A stretch of 64,000 bases of DNA from Hyaloperonospora brassicae (lineage: Eukaryota; Oomycota; Peronosporomycetes; Peronosporales; Peronosporaceae). The notes under the pieces were generated by a model. It did not search any database. It had not been told where the DNA came from and was given only the letters and a program-made list of their open reading frames with translations. This document shows positions 54,301 to 64,000 of the stretch, one piece after another. A program made the position numbers and the translations under genes. Where the stretch lies: the NCBI GenBank assembly GCA_947650285.1, contig CANTFL010000617.1, positions 248,001 to 312,000 of the forward strand, given 5' to 3'. The stretch's first letter is position 1; each line of letters starts with the position of its first letter.

Positions 54301-57300
54301 TCGCGGATCACATGGTGTGCTCCACACCAACTTGATCGCGATCACATACCTGATCACTGATCACGATCTCGATCGCTTCCTGATCGTGATCGCCTTGCTG
54401 ATCGCGGATCACATGGTGTGCTCCACACCAACTTGATCGCGATCACATACCTGATCACTGATCACGATCTCGATCGCTTCCTGATCGTGATCGCCTTGCT
54501 GATCGCGGATCACATGGTGTGCTCCACACCAACTTGATCGCGATCACCTACCTGATCAAATACCTGATCACTGATCACGATCTCGATCGCTTCCTGATCG
54601 TGATCGCCTTGCTGATCGCGGATCACATGGTGTGCTCCACACCAACTTGATCGCGATCACATACCTGATCACTGATCACGATCTCGATCGCTTCTCCTGA
54701 TCGTGATCGCCTTGCTGATCGCGGATCACATGGTGTGCTCCACACCAACTTGATCGCGATCACCTACCTGATCAATTCACGATCGCGATCACATACCTGA
54801 TCACTGATCACGATCTCGATCGCTTCCTGATCGTGATCGCCTTGCTGATCGCGGATCACATGGTGTGCTCCACACCAACTTGATCGCGATCACATACCTG
54901 ATCACTGATCACGATCTCGATCGCTTCCTGATCGTGATCGCCTTGCTGATCGCGGATCACATGGTGTGCTCCACACCAACTTGATCGCGATCACATACCT
55001 GATCACTGATCACGATCTCGATCGCTTCCTGATCGTGATCGCCTTGCTGATCGCGGATCACATGGTGTGCTCCACACCAACTTGATCGCGATCACATACC
55101 TGATCACTGATCACGATCTCGATCGCTTCCTGATCGTGATCGCCTTGCTGATCGCGGATCACATGGTGTGCTCCACACCAACTTGATCGCGATCACATAC
55201 CTGATCACTGATCACGATCTCGATCGCTTACGATGACTCTGATCGCGGATCACATGGTGTGCTCCACACCAACTCGATCGCGATCACATACCTGATCACT
55301 GATCACGATCTCGATCGCTTCCTGATCGTGATCGCCTTGCTGATCGCGGATCACATGGTGTGCTCCACACCAACTTGATCGCGATCACATACCTGATCAC
55401 TGATCACGATCTCGATCGCTTCCTGATCGTGATCGCCTTGCTGATCGCGGATCACATGGTGTGCTCCACACCAACTTGATCGCGATCACATACCTGATCA
55501 CTGATCACGATCTCGATCGCTTCCTGATCGTGATCGCCTTGCTGATCGCGGATCACATGGTGTGCTCCACACCAACTTGATCGCGATCACATACCTGATC
55601 ACTGATCACGATCTCGATCGCTTCCTGATCGTGATCGCCTTGCTGATCGCGGATCACATGGTGTGCTCCACACCAACTTGATCGCGATCACATACCTGAT
55701 CAATGATCACGATCGCGGTGACCTACCTGATCAATGATCATGATCGCGATCACATACCTGATCACTGATCACGATCTCGATCGCTTCCTGATCGTGATCG
55801 CCTTGCTGATCGCGGATCACATGGTGTGCTCCACACCAACTTGATCGCGATCACATACCTGATCACTGATCACGATCTATCGCTTGATCGTTTTGATCGC
55901 CTTGCTGATCGCGGATCACATGGTGTGCTCCACACCAACTTGATCGCGATCACATACCTGATCACTGATCACGATCTCGATCGCTTCCTGATCGTGATCG
56001 CCTTGCTGATCGCGGATCACATGGTGTGCTCCACACCAACTTGATCGCGATCACCTACCTGATCACTGATCACGATCTCGATGCCTGATCCGATCAATGG
56101 TCACGATCGCGATCACATACCTGATCACTGATCACGATCTCGATCGCTTCCTGATCGTGATCGCCTTGCTGATCGCGGATCACATGGTGTGCTCCACACC
56201 AACTTGATCGCGATCACATACCTGATCACTGATCACGATCTCGATCGCTTCCTGATCGTGATCGCCTTGCTGATCGCGGATCACATGGTGTGCTCCACAC
56301 CAACTTGATCGCGATCACATACCTGATCACTGATCACGATCTCGATCGCTTCCTGATCGGTGATCGCCTTGCTGATCGCGGATCACATGGTGTGCTCCAC
56401 ACCAACTTGATCGCGATCACATACCTGATCACTGATCACGATCTCGATCGCTTTCTGATCGTGATCGCCTTGCTGATCGCGGATCACATGGTGTGCTCCA
56501 CACCAACTTGATCGCGATCACATACCTGATCACTGATCACGATCTCGATCGCTTCCTGATCGTGATCGCCTTGCTGATCGCGGATCACATGGTGTGCTCC
56601 ACACCAACTTGATCGCGATCACATACCTGATCACTGATCACGATCTCGATCGCTTCCTGATCGTGATCGCCTTGCTGATCGCGGATCACATGGTGTGCTC
56701 CACACCAACTTGATCACGATCACATACTGATCAGATCACGATCGCGATCACATACCTGATCACTGATCACGATCTCGATCGCTTCCTGATCGTGATCGCC
56801 TTGCTGATCGCGGATCACATGGTGTGCTCCACACCAACTTGATCGCGATCACATACCTGATCACTGATCACGATCTCGATCGCTTCCTGATCGTGATCGC
56901 CTTGCTGATCGCGGATCACATGGTGTGCTCCACACCAACTTGATCGCGATCACATACCTGATCACTGATCACGATCTCGATCGCTTCCTGATCGTGATCG
57001 CCTTGCTGATCGCGGATCACATGGTGTGCTCCACACCAACTTGATCGCGATCACATACCTGATCACTGATCACGATCTCGATCAGCTTCCTGATCGTGAT
57101 CGCCTTGCTGATCGCGGATCACATGGTGTGCTCCACACCAACTTGATCGCGATCACATACCTGATCACTGATCACGATCTCGATCGCTTCCTGATCGTGA
57201 TCGCCTTGCTGATCGCGGATCACATGGTGTGCTCCACACCAACTTGATCGCGATCACCTACCTGATCACTGATCACGATCTCGATCGCTTCCTGATCGTG

Positions 57301-60300
57301 ATCGCCTTGCTGATCGCGGATCACATGGTGTGCTCCACACCAACTTGATCGCGATCACATACCTGATCACTGATCACGATCTCGATCGCTTCCTGATCGT
57401 GATCGCCTTGCTGATCGCGGATCACATGGTGTGCTCCACACCAACTTGATCGCGATCACATACCTGATCAATGGTCACGATCCGATCTCTGATCCTGATC
57501 AGATCGCGATCACATACCTGATCACTGATCACGATCTCGATCGCTTCCTGATCGTGATCGCCTTGCTGATCGCGGATCACATGGTGTGCTCCACACCAAC
57601 TTGATCGCGATCACCTACCTGATCATATCCGATCACGATCGCGATGACCTCCTGATCAATGTCACGATCACGACCACATACCTGATCACTGATCACGATC
57701 TCGATCGCTTCCTGATCGTGATCGCCTTGCTGATCGCGGATCACATGGTGTGCTCCACACCAACTTGATCGCGATCACATACCTGATGATGATCACTGAT
57801 CACGATCTCGATCGCTTCCTGATCGTGATCGCCTTGCTGATCGCGGATCACATGGTGTGCTCCACACCAACTTGATCGCGATCACATACCTGATCACTGA
57901 TCACGATCTCGATCGCCTTCCTGATCGTGATCGCCTTGCTGATCGCGGATCACATGGTGTGCTCCACGACCACTGATCGCGATCACATACCTGATCACTG
58001 ATCACGATCTCGATCGCTTCCTGATCGTGATCGCCTTGCTGATCGCGGATCACATGGTGTGCTCCACACCAACTTGATCGCGATCACCTACCTGATCACT
58101 GATCACGATCTCGATCACCTTCCTGATCGTGATCGCCTTGCTGATCGCGGATCACATGGTGTGCTCCTCACCAAGTCTCGATCGCGATCACATACCTGAT
58201 CACTGATCACGATCTCGATCGCTTCCTGATCGTGATCGCCTTGCTGATCGCGGATCACATGGTGTGCTCCACACCAACTTGATCGCGATCACATACCTGA
58301 TCAATGATCACGATCGCGATCCATCGCTGATCGCACTGATCACGATCCGACACATACCTGATCACTGATCACGATCTCGATCGCTTCCTGATCGTGATCG
58401 CCTTGCTGATCGCGGATCACATGGTGTGCTCCACACCAACTTGATCGCGATCACATACCTGATCACTGATCACGATTCGATCACATACCTGATGATCACA
58501 TGGTGCACGATCGCGATCACATACCTGATCACTGATCACGATCTCGATCGCTTCCTGATCGTGATCGCCTTGCTGATCGCGGATCACATGGTGTGCTCCA
58601 CACCAACTTGATCGCGATCACATACCTGATCACTGATCACGATCTCGATCGCTTCCTGATCGTGATCGCCTTGCTGATCGCGGATCACATGGTGTGCTCC
58701 ACACCAACTTGATCGCGATCACATACCTGATCACTGATCACGATCTCGATCGCTTCCTGATCGTGATCGCCTTGCTGATCGCGGATCACATGGTGTGCTC
58801 CACACCAACTTGATCGCGATCACATACCTGATCACTGATCACGATCTCGATCGCTTCCTGATCGTGATCGCCTTGCTGATCGCGGATCACATGGTGCTCC
58901 ACACCAACTTGATCGCGATCACATACCTGATCACTGATCACGATCTCGATCGCTTCCTGATCGTGATCGCCTTGCTGATCGCGGATCACATGGTGTGCTC
59001 CACACCAACTTGATCGCGATCACATACCTGATCACTGATCACGATCTCGATCGCTTCCTGATCGTGATCGCCTTGCTGATCGCGGATCACATGGTGTGCT
59101 CCACACCAACTTGATCGCGATCACCTACCTGATCACTGATCACTGATCACGATCTCGATCGCTTCCTGATCGTGATCGCCTTGCTGATCGCGGATCACAT
59201 GGTGTGCTCCACACCAGCTTGATCGCGATCACCTACCTGATCAATGTCACGTCGATCACAACCTGATCACTGATCACGATCTCGATCGCTTCCTGATCGT
59301 GATCGCCTTGCTGATCGCGGATCACATGGTGTGCTCCACACCAACTTGATCGCGATCACCTACCTGATCAATGGTCACGATCACGATCACCTCTGATCGC
59401 TGATCACATGGTGTGCTCACACCAACTTGATCGCGATCACATACCTGATCACTGATCACGATCTCGATCGCTTCCTGATCGTGATCGCCTTGCTGATCGC
59501 GGATCACATGGTGTGCTCCACACCAACTTGATCGCGATCACATACCTGATCAAGGTCCGATCGCGATCACATACCTGATCACTGATCACGATCTCGATCG
59601 CTTCCTGATCGTGATCGCCTTGCTGATCGCGGATCACATGGTGTGCTCCACACCAACTTGATCGCGATCACCTACCTGATCAATCACGATCGCGATCACA
59701 CTGATCACTGATCACGATCTCGATCGCTTCCTGATCGTGATCGCCTTGCTGATCGCGGATCACATGGTGTGCTCCACACCAACTTGATCGCGATCACCTA
59801 CCTGATCACTGGTCACGATCGCGATCACATATCTGATCACTGATCACGATCTCGATCGCTTCCTGATCGTGATCGCCTTGCTGATCGCGGATCACATGGT
59901 GTGCTCCACACCAACTTGATCGCGATCACATACCTGATCACTGATCACGATCTCGATCGCTTCCTGATCGTGATCGCCTTGCTGATCGCGGATCACATGG
60001 TGTGCTCCACACCAACTTGATCGCGATCACATACCTGATCAATGGTCACGATCCGATCACTCGATCACGATCTCGATCGCTTCCTGATCGTGATCGCCTT
60101 GCTGATCGCGGATCACATGGTGTGCTCCACACCAGCTTGATCGCGATCACCTACCTGATCAATGGTCACGATCGCGATCACATACCTGATCACTGATCAC
60201 GATCTCGATCGCTTCCTGATCGTGATCGCCTTGCTGATCGCGGATCACATGGTGTGCTCCACACCAACTTGATCGCGATCACATACCTGATCAATGGATC

Positions 60301-63300
60301 GCGATCACATACCTGATCACTGATCACGATCTCGATCGCTTCCTGATCGTGATCGCCTTGCTGATCGCGGATCACATGGTGTGCTCCACACCAACTTGAT
60401 CGCGATCACCTACCTGATCATGGCAGATCGCGATCACATACCTGATCACTGATCACGATCTCGATCGCTTCCTGATCGTGATCGCCTTGCTGATCGCGGA
60501 TCACATGGTGTGCTCCACACCAACTTGATCGCGATCACATACCTGATCACTGATCACGATCTCGATCGCTTCCTGATCGTGATCGCCTTGCTGATCGCGG
60601 ATCACATGGTGTGCTCCACACCAACTGGTGCCCACCCACCTGATCAATGATCACGATCGCGATCACATACCTGATCACTGATCACGATCTCGATCGCTTC
60701 CTGATCGTGATCGCCTTGCTGATCGCGGATCACATGGTGTGCTCCACACCAACTTGATCGCGATCACCTACCTGATCATGGTCACGATCGCGATCACATA
60801 CCTGATCACTGATCACGATCTCGATCGCTTCCTGATCGTGATCGCCTTGCTGATCGCGGATCACATGGTGTGCTCCACACCAACTTGATCGCGATCACAT
60901 ACCTGATCACTGATCACCGATCACGATCTCGATCGCTTCCTGATCGTGATCGCCTTGCTGATCGCGGATCACATGGTGTGCTCCACACCAACTTGATCGC
61001 GATCACATACCTGATCACTGATCACGATCTCGATCGCTTCCTGATCGTGATCGCCTTGCTGATCGCGGATCACATGGTGTGCTCCACACCAACTTGATCG
61101 CGATCACATACCTGATCACTGATCACGATCTCGATCGCTTCCTGATCGTGATCGCCTTGCTGATCGCGGATCACATGGTGTGCTCCACACCAACTTGATC
61201 GCGATCACATACCTGATCACTCGATCAGCTGATCACGATCTCGATCGCTTCCTGATCGTGATCGCCTTGCTGATCGCGGATCACATGGTGTGCTCCACAC
61301 CAACTTGATCGCGATCACATACCTGTCACTGATCACTGATCACGATCTCGATCGCTTCCTGATCGTGATCGCCTTGCTGATCGCGGATCACATGGTGTGC
61401 TCCACACCAACTTGATCGCGATCACACGCAGGCACGACCGATACCTGATCACTGATCACGATCTCGATCGCTTCCTGATCGTGATCGCCTTGCTGATCGC
61501 GGATCACATGGTGTGCTCCACACCAACTTGATCGCGATCACCTGCAGCGATCGCGATCACATACCTGATCACTGATCACGATCTCGATCGCTTCCTGATC
61601 GTGATCGCCTTGCTGATCGCGGATCACATGGTGTGCTCCACACCAACTTGATCGGGCGATCACATACCTGATCACTGATCACGATCTCGATCGCTTCCTG
61701 ATCGTGATCGCCTTGCTGATCGCGGATCACATGGTGTGCTCCACACCAACTTGATCGCGATCACATACCTGATCACTGATCACGATCTCGATCGCTTCCT
61801 GATCGTGATCGCCTTGCTGATCGCGGATCACATGGTGTGCTCCACACCAACTTGATCGCGATCACATACCTGATCACTGATCACGATCTCGATCGCTTCC
61901 TGATCGTGATCGCCTTGCTGATCGCGGATCACATGGTGTGCTCCACACCAACTTGATCGCGATCACATACCTGATCAGCACGACGCGATCACCTGATCAC
62001 TGATCACGATCTCGATCGCTTCCTGATCGTGATCGCCTTGCTGATCGCGGATCACATGGTGTGCTCCACACCAACTTGATCGCGATCACATACCTGATCA
62101 CTGATCACGATCTCGATCGCTTCCTGATCGTGATCGCCTTGCTGATCGCGGATCACATGGTGTGCTCCACACCAACTTGATCGCGATCACATACCTGATC
62201 ACTGATCACGATCTCGATCGCTTCCTGATCGTGATCGCCTTGCTGATCGCGGATCACATGGTGTGCTCCACACCAACTTGATCGCGATCACATACCTGAT
62301 CACTGGATCACGATCTCGATCGCTTCCTGATCGTGATCGCCTTGCTGATCGCGGATCACATGGTGTGCTCCACACCAACTTGATCGCGATCACATACCTG
62401 ATCACTGATCACGATCTCGATCGCTTCCTGATCGTGATCGCCTTGCTGATCGCGGATCACATGGTGTGCTCCACACCAACTTGATCGCGATCACATACCT
62501 GATCACTGATCACGATCTCGATCGCTTCCTGATCGTGATCGCCTTGCTGATCGCGGATCACATGGTGTGCTCCACACCAACTTGATCGCGATCACATACC
62601 TGATCACTGATCACGATCTCGATCGCTTCCTGATCGTGATCGCCTTGCTGATCGCGGATCACATGGTGTGCTCCACACCAACTTGATCGCGATCACATAC
62701 CTGATCACTGATCACGATCTCGATCGCTTCCTGATCGTGATCGCCTTGCTGATCGCGGATCACATGGTGTGCTCCACACCAACTTGATCGCGATCACATA
62801 CCTGATCACTGATCACGATCTCGATCGCTTCCTGATCGTGATCGCCTTGCTGATCGCGGATCACATGGTGTGCTCCACACCAACTTGATCGCGATCACAT
62901 ACCTGATCACTGATCACGATCTCGATCGCTTCCTGATCGTGATCGCCTTGCTGATCGCGGATCACATGGTGTGCTCCACACCAACTTGATCGCGATCACA
63001 TACCTGATCACTGATCACGATCTCGATCGCTTCCTGATCGTGATCGCCTTGCTGATCGCGGATCACATGGTGTGCTCCACACCAACTTGATCGCGATCAC
63101 ATACCTGATCACTGATCACGATCTCGATCGCTTCCTGATCGTGATCGCCTTGCTGATCGCGGATCACATGGTGTGCTCCACACCAACTTGATCGCGATCA
63201 CATACCTGATCACTGATCACGATCTCGATCGCTTCCTGATCGTGATCGCCTTGCTGATCGCGGATCACATGGTGTGCTCCACACCAACTTGATCGCGATC

Positions 63301-64000
63301 ACATACCTGATCACCTGATCACTGATCACGATCTCGATCGCTTCCTGATCGTGATCGCCTTGCTGATCGCGGATCACATGGTGTGCTCCACACCAACTTG
63401 ATCGCGATCACATACCTGATCACTGATCACGATCTCGATCGCTTCCTGATCGTGATCGCCTTGCTGATCGCGGATCACATGGTGTGCTCCACACCAACTT
63501 GATCGCGATCACATACCTGATCACTGATCACGATCTCGATCGCTTCCTGATCGTGATCGCCTTGCTGATCGCGGATCACATGGTGTGCTCCACACCAACT
63601 TGATCGCGATCACCCGATCACATACCTGATCACTGATCACGATCTCGATCGCTTCCTGATCGTGATCGCCTTGCTGATCGCGGATCACATGGTGTGCTCC
63701 ACACCAACTTGATCGCGATCACATACCTGATCACTGATCACGATCTCGATCGCTTCCTGATCGTGATCGCCTTGCTGATCGCGGATCACATGGTGTGCTC
63801 CACACCAACTTGATCGCGATCACATACCTGATCACTGATCACGATCTCGATCGCTTCCTGATCGTGATCGCCTTGCTGATCGCGGATCACATGGTGTGCT
63901 CCACACCAACTTGATCGCGATCACATACCTGATCACTGATCACGATCTCGATCGCTTCCTGATCGTGATCGCCTTGCTGATCGCGGATCACATGGTGTGC
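54301..64000. repeat. Satellite array, right zone: homogeneous 101-base units
   Basis: From about 54.3 kb most units are 101 bases (for example marks at 54312 and 54413, 62461 and 62562). They lack the 31-base module and are nearly identical, most of all in 61.7-64.0 kb. Ten GATC sites fall in each unit, with palindromes GATCGCGATC, TGATCA and CGATCG. Irregular short units appear between perfect runs, always at the same phase. The array reaches the end of the window. About 90 units. Confidence 0.97.

Noticed and set aside
43909..64000. Many open frames of 60-96 codons within the satellite (for example reading NLIAITYLI or SRSLPDRDRLADRGSHG repeatedly)
   Set aside because: They are all phases of the same tandem unit. 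The unit length (101) is not a multiple of three, so frames change with every unit, and no start context or non-repetitive protein is present.
43909..64000. CRISPR-like array
   Set aside because: Units are contiguous head-to-tail with no unique spacers, the organism is eukaryotic in character, and there are no cas genes.

Overview
The window contains no recognisable host gene. It is a graveyard of nested, mostly broken retrotransposons (about 1-43 kb) that runs into a very large tandem satellite (about 43.9-64 kb, still going at the right edge). The retroelement proteins (a chromodomain Ty3/gypsy family, a Ty3/gypsy family with a second RNase H, a LINE with a C-terminal RNase H, a Ty1/copia element and a tRNA-headed SINE) look like those I know from oomycetes, most likely Peronosporales (Phytophthora or downy mildews). 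That assignment rests on recall of protein families, not on a search. Layout. 1-5042: a decayed LINE on the + strand (ORF1-like, then endonuclease and the start of reverse transcriptase), with a solo LTR inserted at 3502-3892 (target duplication ATACT). 5043-7733: a 5'-truncated old copy of Ty3/gypsy family A. 7734-15742: a nearly complete family A element with two LTRs, gag, a candidate -1 frameshift signal, pol with chromodomain, and an antisense gene between pol and the 3' LTR. 15743-17106: unassigned. 17107-19331: the 5' half of a Ty1/copia element. 19332-23435: leader and gag-like region of a third family (C) on the + strand. 24190-30250: a decayed family C-type pol on the - strand with two RNase H domains. 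30590-31975 and 39978-41374: a LINE 3' half (RT C-terminal part, then RNase H) split by a family B Ty3/gypsy element at 31981-39972 (target duplication CCTTT). Family B itself carries a tRNA-derived SINE at 35461-35768. 43196-43908: a second copy of the family C leader. 43909-64000: the satellite. Two things stand out. First, the satellite looks like a runaway expansion of the short tandem repeat in the family C leader. The same roughly 700-base unique leader, with the same primer-binding-site-like motif, precedes both a few old diverged units at 20.07-20.44 kb and the 20 kb array. Unit lengths follow 101 + 31n (101, 132, 163, 194), and each 101-base unit has ten GATC sites. Second, family A carries an antisense protein-coding frame in its 3' region. 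The old copy at 5.0-7.7 kb and the younger copy share its amino-acid sequence well despite independent decay, and family B has an unrelated-looking antisense frame in the same place. Almost every coding region is broken by stops or frameshifts. None of the elements appears able to move on its own, although family A needs only a handful of changes to be open. Coordinates of decayed regions are approximate.
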